64,000 nt of DNA from Siderastrea radians. Lineage: Eukaryota > Cnidaria > Anthozoa > Scleractinia > Rhizangiidae. The stretch covers positions 64,981,858 to 65,045,857 of the forward strand of contig OZ024889.1 of assembly GCA_964017195.1 (NCBI GenBank), given 5' to 3'. The position numbers were made by a program, and so were the translations under genes. The notes below the pieces were generated by a model, which had not been told where the DNA came from, did not search any database, and was given only the letters and a program-made list of their open reading frames with translations. Shown here one piece after another: positions 10,763-21,771 of the stretch; positions within the stretch are counted from its first letter, which is position 1; each line of letters opens with the position of its first letter.

Positions 10763-12571
10763 CGTCGAAATATTTCATCGCTGTTTGCTTGAAACAACGT
10801 TCGATGAGAACTCAAAATCGATGTTTCCTATAGCTCATGCAGATACTGAGACGAGCTACGCGGATTCTGCTGATTTGTAGATGAATTTTAACTCTGAATA
10901 CGAGATAGATGCGGAACACGAAGTCGACAGTACACCGCCAAAGGATGAAGAAAGTGCCGTCCTGCCCATATCTGCTAAAAAGCCGTTAACCAACGAAGAA
11001 TGAATTGCTCAATGCAAAAAGGAAATAAAGGCAAACTAAGAACTGGAACAGCAAATAAAGCTACTTACGATTGGCCTTGGAGGGGCGCGAAGAAACCGGA
11101 ATGCTGAGCTTCGCCCGTGAGTGTTTACATTTTATTTCGCACGTTCTGTCTTCACGTTTGGTCTTGGTTTTCCTGCTCTCCGCTTCTCGCATTTGAGATT
11201 TATATCCAAGCTGAGGGAGCCTCTTATAGAAATGGAGATTTTAATAAAGCATTCCTTTCTTCATTTATTTATTTTACATAGAAGTAAATGTAGAAACTGC
11301 GATATTACTTACGTCTTGTCCATTTCTGTAACCAGCATTAACAATAACAACAATTTATAACACTAGTGAATCAGGAAGGCAATTATTTTCTAAAGGACAT
11401 TGACGAGAATTACAAGCACGAGAGTTTGTTAGTATCGGTTCAACTGAGATTATCTTACCAATCATTTTTCTCGCGTCAACGTACAAGCAGTTTCCTCAGA
11501 TCCCAGCGGGAGCGGAAATGTACAAATTATGTAAATCAACCGGCCCTCGCTTAACTCGCGACTCGAGGCTTCGCCGCTCATCGCTCACACTTCGATCTTC
11601 TTGCGGCCTTTTTTCGCACAAAAAATGGTAATAAAAGAATTAAGAAAGGGACCGCTTGTCCTCTACTTCAACGGAGGATATGAACAAGGGATCTCTGCAC
11701 AGTAATGTTTTTTTATGCTCGAGTGATTTGATATGACTCAAGATAAAATTCTCATAGCGAGGCACGTTCATAGACTAGAATAAGGAATAATGGCAATGGC
11801 TTGTTATTGTGGAGAAACCGCGTTCGGTTCTGCTGAAGGAGGACTTTCTATAAATACGGTCTTTAATTTTAAACCCTTCGCTGTTTTGGGCGCCGCTTAC
11901 ATGTAATTATTTAGCGCTTACCGTGTAGCCAACTTGAATAATTTGCAAAGGTCATAATTTTCTGCGTACCGCGTATCGCGGGTATTCTGTAGTTAATCGG
12001 CCGTTGAACATTGGAAATACACAAAAAGCTATCGTTTGATCGGATACTTAAGTTGTTCATTCATTCATACCTTCTTCTACGACAACAAATCTTTGCTTAA
12101 AATGCATCGAGCGTAGTATCGAGTGCTTGGAAGGCTGCCGCTTTGCTCGCTATTGCTTTACAAAATCCACTCATTTCGTCCCTTCGCCTCTGGTCGCTCG
12201 TCGTCAAAAATTACTGTATTTTTGTAGTGATACGTCTTGTGATTCGTTTCTTTGGTTACCATGTCTCGGAGCAATACGAACGGTCGACAGTTTTCTGTAC
12301 AGCTTCGAGAGCTCAAGAGAAATATAGCTCCAACAGAGATAGTGCGAGACTGCGGGTACTTGATTTGACGTCACAAGGTGACTAGTCCCATGCCCTCACT
12401 GATCGACCCTGAACCAAAATGGTGTCTATTTTCGGCCGATTTTCCGTCCTTCAACCGCGCACAGAAAATCAGGGATTAAACCAAATCAAAAACTTTTTGT
12501 GACGAAATGCTCCAAATGATAACAGGATTTATTTGACGGGGAAAAAATTTTTAGGGTTAGGTGCACTTTAA

Positions 12572-13289
12572 ACATAACGGTAAAAAGATGTTTAGCGAGA
12601 GCCGCATTCAGCGAGATGCTGTGTTTGTTTTTACCTAAGTAATAAAGATTTTCAGTTTATTCATTCGGTGTTACTAATGTCGTTTTATTGATCTCTGACA
12701 TTGATATCAAAGGATCTGACTAGTCTTATAACAAAGGTTCTTTGTTTTAAAATTCGCTGCTGTTTAGAGATATAATTCGCTGCTAATCTCAAATATCTAT
12801 CACATCTGGAACTAAATTAAATTACAAAATACTCGTTTGTTTATAAACGGTTTTATTTTCATCTTTATTCTAAAGAATGAAACTGAAGGTATTTCTCTTA
12901 ATTTCCCGAGGTTTTTTTACGCAGAAAATCGGTGATAAATGCGTAGAGAATATTCCACCTGAAATGAAAGGATTCAAGCATGCAGCATATTTTGGTACAT
13001 GACAACCTAGTCGTGTTCTGAATTTTCATTCAGTTTCAGCTCAGGCAGAGCAACCATGTACAATAACGGAACCTTCAAGTTAGCAATCCTGTAAATTTGA
13101 GCGCTAGTGCCTAGAAGATATATCGTAGCCTGTGATTTTCTTATTTTTGCCAACATTTGCGTGACGTTTTGCGAATTGCCGTTATGGGAAATTTGTATTC
13201 CGAGGATCGTGCAAGCAGAAGAAATTTTGATTGTCTGTTTCGTTAAATGTCAATCAATCAAAAAAGTAGGCGGTAGACGTTCCGTAGAA
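12572..13289. other. No gene recognised
   Basis: AT-rich intergenic sequence between a TTAA element and a partial AACCTGCGATCAGGC-family copy (13290-13384). The plus frame at 13107-13469 reads through that repeat and is not supported as a gene. Confidence 0.45.
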
Positions 13290-13908
13290 GAGTTGTATCA
13301 GGCTAGACAGACTCTGTTTTTCGTTTTGCCCTTCCCGCTGAATGTTTCACCGAGCGAAACGAAAATAGAGCCTGATCGCAGGTTTGCAATTTTCCAGCTC
13401 GCCAACAGTGACGTCACTAGTGTTATTTCCGACAATTTACCGACAACTTTCCCGACCGCTCTACGATAACGAAGGCCAAAAAGTAGCACTTTTCACGTTC
13501 CATTATCCCTGCGATCCTAAGTCCAATGGACTTAAAACTTCAGAATCTGTTTATATGATACTTAATCAACACATAACAAGGAAATTGGGTCGAAAGAAAA
13601 AATGTCGAAAATTTTGGTTATTTGACCTTTAAACTCCCCAGTTCGCCTTTATCCGTCGCCTAGCTAGCCGGGATTTTTAGACCTTCACGGGATTTTTAGA
13701 AAACTATAGAATTTTAAGAGGTTTGGAGGGATTTTTGGAGATTTTTGTTTCAAAAAAGCTTGGAACTTGGAAAGTCTAGCCAAAGAAAACAGCCGACGGT
13801 TTCGCGAGGTCGCCACTTGAACCCTCGCAAACCGACGTCTGAGTAACGAGCGCAGAAATTCCATACTGATGACGCGTCACTACCCAGATCTAGGTAGTAC
13901 TTCTGATT

Positions 13909-14712
13909 TTTTTGTTTTTATAAATTACAGAAATATTTGAAATAAAAATTAAGCAATCAGTATAACCTAACTACTATAGCATGAATCATAAAAATTGGCA
14001 ATTTTTTCCAAAATACATTCTTGGTTGCTCAGATGCGATCACTTCTGTTAGCATAAAAAAAGACTATAGCCAACTAAATCAAATATTGTCTACTAAAACT
14101 ACTCTAAGAAAACATACTAAAAAACTAATTAAAAAATGTCCGCGTTCCTTGCATTAACACTAAAATCATCTAAAAAGTCAGCATTCTTGTGAAAAGTAGT
14201 TCTAGACCCACGAACACATGTCAAGTGTGGACTGATCTTAGAATTTCAAAAGATATGCGTGTTCTAAGCCAAGATATGGCACTGGCATAAGACTCGCCGT
14301 TCTTTCCGGAAAGTTTGTCCGCTAGGTTGCTCAGGAAGAGTTTGCATTCTTTCCCCATTCCTCCGTTCGTGCCAAAAACCAGGGGGGTAAACGATCCCAT
14401 TTCCACGTCAATAACTCTTTGTTGGTATTTCCTTTTCTTCTCTTTCTCATGCTCCATGAAGATCGATTCTGTGGATTTGTTCTGGTTACACGTTGCGTTC
14501 ACATGCGTTACACGTACATCGAAAAATGCTGTTTCTCCTCGTGACCAGAAACTTCCTGCCTTTATGTCAAGTCTAGCCTCGTGACTTGTGACTGTGGATC
14601 TTAGGTCGAATACCTCATTGTCGATCGGTAGGAGGTGGGGCTCTACCTCGACATTCTTGTAGACTTTGTTGAGCAGACACGTGAGAAGGTTCCGGATGCC
14701 ATCATGTCTTTG
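13909..14712 (-). mobile_element. 5'-truncated non-LTR-type retroposon
   Basis: The insertion is bounded by a 9-bp direct repeat, CTTCTGATT (13900-13908 and 14713-14721), which belongs to the MITE centre. The low-coordinate end is T-rich on the plus strand, i.e. a poly(A)-like 3' tail on the minus strand. The high-coordinate end begins abruptly inside coding sequence. Together these are hallmarks of target-primed insertion with 5' truncation. About 300 bp of 3' non-coding sequence follows the coding remnant. Confidence 0.75.
14221..14712 (-). pseudogene. C-terminal nuclease-like domain of a retroelement protein
   Basis: The translation starts inside the protein with KQRHDGIRNLL. It contains RLDIKAGSFW, AFFDVRVTHVNA, a basic EHEKEKKRKY stretch, GSFTPLVFGTNGGMG and SWLRTRISFEILRS. 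I recognise this arrangement from many cnidarian and mollusc retroelement-like proteins, downstream of a reverse transcriptase. The LDI...FFDVRV pattern could be a PD-(D/E)XK-type endonuclease (inference). A stop follows RSVHT, but TGTGTTCGTGGGTCTAGA (CVRGSR), the usual end of this family, persists in another frame, so the end is frameshifted. Upstream residues of the open frame to 14754 come from the MITE and are not part of the original protein. Confidence 0.6.
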
Positions 14713-16290
14713 CTTCTGATTGGTTGAAATGCAAGGGAATTTCGTTTCAACCAATCAGACGCACTACCTAGATCTTGGTAGTGACGCGTCATCAGTATGG
14801 AATTTCTACGCTCGTTACTCAGACGTCGTTTTGCGAGGGCTCAAGTGGCGACCTCGCGAGACGTCGGCTGTTTTCTCAGGCTAGGAAAAGTTTCGTCGCA
14901 AGCGATTCTGAAGCCTTTGTTTGCAACAATGTTTTGATTCCCCCTCACAGTATCAGTCAGTGGTTTTACCCATAATCCAGCATTCCTTGCTGTCAGTGAG
15001 TTCAAAATGGCGGGCTCAGCAAAACTTGTTGATTTGGCTGAGACTGAAGGCGCGCTATCAAAGCCATAGAATTTTCACCAAAGGTCACCCAGTTTTTTTA
15101 ATTATTATAGGATTTTTAGAGATTTTTAGGAGTTTTCATGGGATTTTTAGAGGTGAAACCGGAGATTTTTAGAACATTTTTGGAGAAATTCCGGAAAGAT
15201 TTTTAGGCCATTTTTCGGGATTTTTCTAGCTAGACCTAACCCCATTAAAAGATATATTGCTCCCGCCAAATAATAAGAAAACTGCTACAAAACAAAAACA
15301 AACATTTGAATAGTGCAGTCAGTTTCAGGCGTGGTCACCGACTTCGTTCTTGAAATAGGGCGCGTGGAAAACTACCCCAATTTTGACAAATCAGTCCTCG
15401 TAACTCGACACAGGGGCACCCAAAAGTTCGTTTAAGGCGGAATATCTGTTCGACAGACTTTTAAAAATCGCCTGAGATATTCGGATTTAAATTGCAGGTA
15501 AGTGAAAAGTGAAAACTAGAGATTTCTTTCGCGAAATATCACCTCAGACTTTCTTAATAATACAAGGGGAGTGATTAATTCCTTTTGTTTTCGGAGGGAC
15601 AGATATGTCGTTTAGTTTTATAACATAGAGGGCAAAATTACTGATTGCTGATTGGTTGAGACGGAGGGCATCTTTTTTCATGTTCATTCTCACGAGGGCA
15701 AAATTACTGACTCCTGATTGGCCAAGCGCCAAAAATACTCGCATTTGATTGGCTGAGCGCGAGAGCGCGCCATTTGCATTAAGGGCTCATTACAGTATCT
15801 TTTTAGGCCGTTGCTAGGGAAAAATGAGTTTGCTGTAACTCAGCACATGTATGCTTTCATTGGACCAAATTTGGACAACATTCATTGAGGGCAAGTATGG
15901 TTCAGTTTATCACGTCATCGGACCACGCCCCATGTCACGTGATCAGAAACAGAAAAATGCGTTTTTACTTCAAGACTTACCTTTTTGTCCATAATTTCTT
16001 GTACCGTACCATTTCATAAGCCGTCTTGAGGAAATTTAAGCATGCGTTTTGGTTTACGAAGAAAAATAGAAAAATAAGAATGAAAAATGTGCTTCTTTGA
16101 CCACTCTTTTGGGTATAATTTTTTTGTTTTCTGTTTTTTCGCAAAAAGGATGCTTAAATTTCGAGAAAAAAAGATGTTTTTTCGAATTCTTTTAAAATGC
16201 AGCAGCTACGTTTACTTCTCGACGAGAAAAGTACATTTTTCGCGGCACCGGAAGTGACGCAATTTTTTTCAATGGCCAGGTGCCTAAGCG

Positions 16291-17398
16291 TTAAATGGCT
16301 AGGTCGCTAAGGCGATAATTTTCCCATTTTTGGCATCGTGCACAGTAGCTGAGCTGAGCTGAGCTGTTGTTGGAATAATGGCCGCGCGTCAGATAAAAGC
16401 CGTCGAACTGGATGTGTAATGATGATTGGTTTTTCCGTTGGATTGTTTCAGTTCTTGCTTCTTTCACGCTCCAGTCGGCGATCTGTTTTACGAACGGCAC
16501 AAGCCATTCAACAATGTGGATCCACCGAGTCGAACTGACTTGGTCCAGACTTAGAGTGCAGAGAAATTTATGATAATCTTTGAAATACTGCCCACTGACA
16601 AGGAATGAAAGAGCAACGATTACGTTACGCATTGCAGACCTTGGACGAGTTGTGGCTTCAGTTCACGACAGAGGCATCACTCTTCAAGCTGAATTTCTGT
16701 CCACATCGACTGCACTCGAACTCAAACTCTTCAACTGTGTTTTGTTTTACCGAACAAAATTCGTATTTCTCAGTCCTTTCTACAGTCACAGTCTTTTAGA
16801 TCGCTTAAATTACTTTTTGCTAATTTCTCAAGTGATGTTGTTAGCAGACGTTGCCCATCAGATGTATCGAGCTCACCATTATTTGTCAGGTATTCTATCG
16901 TGTGATTTAATAATAGCATTGTCAATGTGGGCATGAAATTCGCGCGATAGAGCTGCTTTCACGGACAATTTACAAGCTTCCTTTCTTGCTGTATGCTGCT
17001 CCACGCTGTCTTGCGACAGTGGCTGCAAGTCAGTGAGCTGTCTAAAGTGGCTGCAAGTTTGTGAGCTGTCTAAACACTCACTGGAGTTGCTCAGGTTTGG
17101 AATGACAGTTCACAGGTTCGCACATCGATTACAGTTTTCTAGCAAGCGACGTCAGGTAGTTTTGGGAGCAGTCGAAGTCACGGCCGCGGACACAGGGATT
17201 TCTTTATGGGTTCGGGATGATGGCACAGTACTTATTTCGGTTTGCCTCCGCATCACTGACATTTCTATCCCCGACCTGACACTGAAAATATTTGAATGTC
17301 GGCTTTTCGCGATCTGCATTTCCCCATCGACTTGCAGCCATCGCTGCGCTTTCTGTTTACGTGCGTATGTGGATAGCTTCGAACTCATTTTCAACTGA
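16291..17398 (-). pseudogene. Decayed transposase-like gene of the 15411 element
   Basis: Minus-strand remnants in order: an N-terminal exon-like frame MSSKLSTYARKQKAQRWLQ (17398 downward); a CxxC segment FECSRCGQKFSLKSD (around 16690-16730); then FLVSGQYFKDYHKFL, STRWIHIVEWLVPFV and GFYLTRGHYSNNSSAQL (16632-16291). The last block matches, from memory, an uncharacterised cnidarian transposon protein in which G-F-Y-x-T-R-G-H-x-S-N-N-S-S is conserved. At least one frameshift (near 16625) and several stops break it. The catalytic half downstream of this block is missing. Confidence 0.5.
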
Positions 17399-17805
17399 AA
17401 CACCCAGTTTAAGAAATAAAGGCACAACTCACATGTTGTAAACGTAAAGCAGAAAATTAAAATCAATTTAAAAAGTAAACAAAAAAGTTTGTTTTGTGTT
17501 TGTCGCAACGAAATAAAAAAAATTATCGGGGAGTTGAACCGGCGACGGGCCGGCGCCGGGAGGCCAGAAAGCGCGCGAAAAATTTGCGGACGACCGGAAG
17601 TAAAATTGCACGTGCATGGCAACCGCGTATCATAGCAACGAGATACTTTAATGGGCCCTTAAGCGTCTTGAAACGAAAACAGATTTTGAATTGGATTTTG
17701 AATTGAATTGTTTAACACAAGGATATCGCTTCAGAATTTAAATTTAACCGAGTTGGTTGGTAAAAGTGGTATGGAAATCTGGTGATAGCTCGAAGAGAAA
17801 ATGCG

Positions 17806-17848
<43 letters not shown>

Positions 17849-17860
17849 ATTTATCCTTAA

Positions 17861-18311
17861 GGTGATTCCATCGAAACAGATTGCTTGTATTGAAATGTTG
17901 GAGCAGTTCAACAAAATAGATATTCATCTTGCATTGCATACTACTTTAGTTGAACAGGAATTAAGGATATGAAAAAATTAAAGAATTTGCCGCGTGCGTA
18001 CATACACTGCCGTACCTAAAGACGTGTTCTTTTGGGCACTTAAATAAAAATATCTCAAAGCAGAATTTCAGTTAACTTTTCTTGAAATTCCGATATATTG
18101 TACTCGATCGTGTGCCATTTGAATTTATGTATTAAAAAATGGGGTCACCGAGCTCGTTTAGGAGAAAACGACCTGTTATTTCTCTGAATTGCTCAGCTTT
18201 CATAGAAAAGTAGAAAAGTAGAAAACCTATCAAGTTCCGAAGGTGTGCGCGCTAATGACGCAAAAAAATGATGCGCAGAAAGGATGCGCAATACAATTGA
18301 AGGGAATCACC
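17861..18311. mobile_element. TTAA-flanked MITE (451 bp)
   Basis: The left end GGTGATTCC and right end GGGAATCACC are inverted, and TTAA lies directly outside both (17857-17860, 18312-18315). It is nested inside the 15411-18577 transposon. No coding capacity. Only the terminal 10-12 bp are strongly inverted. Confidence 0.65.
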
Positions 18312-18583
18312 TTAATTCTACTCAGCCTCATGCGATTACATATACTAAAATAAGGCCAGCTAGCATTTTCGGACAGCCTTTAGCAGCTCGGAAATTCAGC
18401 GGATTTGATTCCGTCTCCTAAAATTGTCTGTGGCTTAAAGTTTCAGCTAAAAAAGCCGAACAGATCAACTTGTATTAAATTACAGAAATATGCCTTTAAA
18501 AAACTCTAAAGCAATCTAAGAAAGCAGACAATGACGTTTCAAGTATTTCGGTAAGATTTTCTCGTTGGGTGCCCCTGTCGACA

Positions 18584-19590
18584 TGGCCTTAGTGGTTGTT
18601 AGTTGAAAAATATTGAAAATGATTCGCTATATAGACCCACCTTCGCAGTCAAATTTTATTTAATTGGGTCTGTTAAGTAAATAATTTGAACCGGTGTCAT
18701 CCTTTCAGTTAAATTCAACCTTTTGCCCGCACCGTGCAGCTAAAATAATAGCGAAATTGGATGAAAAAATCAAACTTCCACAACACAGATTTTCTTCAGT
18801 TTTCATGAAATGTAGATAATAGATAAAGAAAGTGATTTATCAAAAGAAAATCTGGGGTCACCCAGCGTTTACGAGAGTTCAAGCCTTGCATAGACATTAA
18901 AATGCTCACCAGCGCTATATATCTCTACATTTCTTCAACAGTGCGTGCGCTCAATGCATGACGTGGCGTGACATTGCTACGTGAATTGCGTGCGCAGTAC
19001 TGATGTGCAGAAACAGTTAACGCGTATGTCCTAAATAACATACGTCCCATCACAATTTGGCAAACTTTCCTGAATACTCTTTGACTGGCTCCACTTTTTA
19101 TAGTCCCACCTACTGCCCGTGCCCGGGCAGTAGGTCTTATCTTGACTCTTAGTATTAAGTTAAGTAGTCAAAGCTTTCTTTTTATCACTATTATTATTAT
19201 TTTGCCGTTAAGTGTTTATACAGTTATTATTATTATTATTTTTCCTTCGCTTATGTACTTTACAGTAATAACTCTTTACTTTCTGTGTTTCTATAATCCG
19301 CTTCGCTTAAACGCTCTTTACGTGTTAAGTAGTTACAAGCCGCTTACTTGGTTTCCGAATGCATTCTGCGTAAAGGCACTATGTTGCATTTTATATGGCC
19401 GTTTCATACTTTTTTCGATATTTTACGTTGCTAGTTGTTTATTATTGTTTCCTGATACGTTAGCCTGTTTCCATAGACAGTATGCTAATTTTGCAATTTC
19501 TACTCTGATTAGACGACTCAAGGGGCGACTGGAAGGTTTTCGAAGTCTCATGCCAATGCTTTATGACACAATTTCTCTTCAATCAACACA
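18584..19590. other. Sequence upstream of the LINE, possibly its 5' UTR
   Basis: No family-like protein. An open frame at 19142-19594 encodes isoleucine/tyrosine-rich sequence arising partly from ATT repeats. It ends in a TGA that overlaps the LINE ATG (ATGA at 19591-19594). I cannot fix the LINE 5' boundary, and saw no target duplication matching its 3' flank. Confidence 0.4.
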
Positions 19591-21771
19591 ATGAATTCGC
19601 ACCTCAATTTAGACATTAAATTACAATCGCTAAATGTGAAAGGGCTAAATAAATCAATCAAGCGGCGCTCAATCTGTCGCTGGTTGCATAATCAGAAACA
19701 TGATTTTGTGTTTTTACAAGAAACGCACTGTACTAAAGAATGCGCTCAATTGTGGGAAGCAGAATGGGGTGGAAAAGTTTTTTTCAGCCACGGTACTTCA
19801 CAGAGTAAAGGTGTTATGACTCTCGTCAACCCAAAACTAGACTTTAAGATTGAAAAGTGTATAGCTGACAAAAATGGCAGATTTATTATACTTGATTTAG
19901 TTGTCGACGAGTCTCACATAGTACTTGTAAACATCTACGCGCCAAACGAGGCTAATCAACAGATAACCTTCCTTAAAGACCTTCAAAGCCGACTTGCTGA
20001 ATTCCCGCAAGAAAATATTATAGTCGCCGGCGACTTTAACTGCGCTTTGAAAGAAAGAGACAAAAAAGGTGGAAACCCCGTCCGGAACAAATCTCGTGTA
20101 ATTAAAGAAATCGAACATTTTGCTGATCTGTACAAACTGTGCGACATATGGCGCTGCCGCAATCCTGATGTAGAACGATACACGTGGAGAAACAAGTCTC
20201 TTAAAATCCAATGCCGGTTAGACTATTTCCTCATCTCAAAAGACCTTAATAATGACGTACATGCCTGCAATATAGTCAACGCACCCGAATCCGATCATTC
20301 CGCTATCACTTTGCACGTCAGATCAGAAATTCTTTCTCAGCCCAGAGGCCCTGGCTTCTGGAAATTTAACAGCTCTCTATTAGAAGACCCCGAATATGTT
20401 CGCAAGGTACGGGAAAATCTCCCACACTTTAAGTCAAAGTACTCGGAAGTTCAAGATCTAGGCCTAAAATGGGATCTCGTCAAAATGGAGATCCGTGGCT
20501 TCACAGTCAAATTCTCTAAAATAAAGGCTAAAAAGCGAAGAAAAGATGAAATCAATTTACAAAACAAAGCAGACGAACTATTGAAACAATCTGAAAAGAA
20601 TCCAAACGACAAACGGCTTCTTAACGACCTATACGCCATCAAGTTACAGCTACAAACACTAATGCGACAAAAAACAAAGGGAGCCATCTTAAGGAGTAAG
20701 GCTAGGTGGCAAGAGCAAGGTGAACGCAACACCAAGTATTTTCTCAGTCTCGAAAAACGAAATCACTCCAGGAAAACAGTTTCAAAACTTAAGATAAATG
20801 ACAATGAGTACACCTGTAACCAGTTTGAGATTTTACAGAAAGAAAAATCGTACTACGAAGATCTCTACAAATCTCAAAAATCTGGAACCTGCAACCAAGC
20901 TACGTCAACTTTTTTTGATGCTAATAACATCACCACCTTATCAGGCGATGAGAAATTATCCTGCGAAGGTTTAGTCACTGAAAATGAATGCTTAACCGCC
21001 CTGCGGGAATTTAAAAACGGTAAATCGCCAGGCACGGATAGCTTGCCGGCAGAATTTTACAAGCTCTTTTGGGCCGAGCTGGGAACTGATATGTGTGCTA
21101 GTTTCAATTATGCATTCAGTACTGGAACGCTCTCTATTAGCCAAAAGCGTGGCATCATATCTCTAATTCCCAAAAAAAACAAGGACAAATGCCTGCTCGA
21201 AAATCTAAGGCCCATTTCTTTACTTAACATTGATTACAAAATTTTGACCAAAGCTATCGCGAAAAGACTGGAAAAAGTGCTCCCAAGGGTCATAAACCCA
21301 AATCAAACGGGTTACATCAAAGGTCGTTTCATAGGGGAAAATGTGCGATTGATTCAAGACATCATGTACCACACTAAACAAACAGACAAACCAGGCATTG
21401 CTATTTTCTTAGACTTTCGTAAAGCTTTTGACACGAAAGAATGGTGTTATCTTAAAAAAAGCGCTTCAAATGTTTAGCTTTGGCCCTGACATGCAAAAGT
21501 AGTTTGACATCATCTACAATGAAGCCTCAAGTTGCGTGCTACATAACGGACACGCATCCGAGTTCTTTCTGCTAGAAAAAGGTGTGCGACAAGGTTGCCC
21601 TCTATCAGGTCTACTTTTCGTTCTTGGAATCGAGCTCCTCGCCCGTGCTTTACAAAAAGATACCACAATTAGAGGTATTCAGGTGGGCTACAAAGAATTA
21701 AAAGGCACACAATATGCTGATGACACAACAGTCTTTGTACGTGATCTTGACTCCGTCTCCCAGTTACTTAA
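19591..21771 (+). pseudogene. L1/Tx1-like LINE, endonuclease + N-terminal RT part
   Basis: The protein from 19591 begins with an apurinic-type endonuclease: FLQETH (near 19710), AGDFN (near 20030) and ESDHS (near 20290) are its catalytic motifs. A basic linker leads to the reverse transcriptase: GKSPGTDSLPAEFYK, LRPISLLN, FLDFRKAFD (near 21410). The frame then shifts near 21440 and meets a TAG at about 21500. It resumes with GVRQGCPLSGLLF and the catalytic YADDTT (near 21715). At 21771 the reading is cut by the 8.4-kb insertion. Order and motifs fit the L1/Tx1 group of non-LTR retrotransposons. The ORF shows one frameshift and one stop besides the insertion, so it is dead but not ancient. Confidence 0.9.

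Larger units (their letters stand above)
9810..12567. mobile_element. TTAA-flanked element (2.76 kb)
   Basis: Left terminus AGTGCACCTAACCC; right terminus GGGTTAGGTGCACT. TTAA sits on each side (9806-9809, 12568-12571). Terminal homology runs about 120 bp with scattered mismatches. No recognisable transposase remains. The interior contains a second inverted repeat (10082-10762) and a small perfect-type hairpin (10335-10374), so the element is either nested or internally rearranged. Confidence 0.8.
13778..14886. repeat. Palindromic MITE split by a retroposon
   Basis: The left arm (13778-13908) and right arm (14713-14886) are reverse complements. Shared phrases are AGCCGACG, GACGTCTGAGTAACGAGCG, GATGACGCGTCAC and AGATCTAGGTAGT. 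The right half retains the original palindrome centre, TTCTGATTGGTTGAA and its mirror. The direct flanks are GGGATTTTTAG-type repeats on both sides (13669-13760 and 15100-15230). Confidence 0.8.
15411..18577 (-). mobile_element. DNA transposon with CAGGGGCACCCAA ends (3.2 kb)
   Basis: Both termini carry the 13-bp inverted repeat CAGGGGCACCCAA, and TCGACA is duplicated outside (15405-15410, 18578-18583), a 6-bp target site duplication. The interior has a decayed gene on the minus strand and a nested TTAA-flanked MITE (17861-18311). CAGGG-type ends would suit a hAT-like or Dada-like element; the superfamily is unresolved. A shorter copy of the same family lies at 36427-36778. Confidence 0.8.

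Noticed and set aside
16580..17398. Plus-strand frames of about 120 residues
   Set aside because: Shadows of the minus-strand transposase remnant (the CxxC and QYFKDYHKFL segments read on the minus strand).
19142..19594. Plus-strand 150-residue frame overlapping the LINE ATG (ATGA)
   Set aside because: Isoleucine/tyrosine-rich translation arises from ATT repeats and does not resemble a LINE ORF1 (no zinc knuckle, coiled coil or RRM). The overlap is likely chance.
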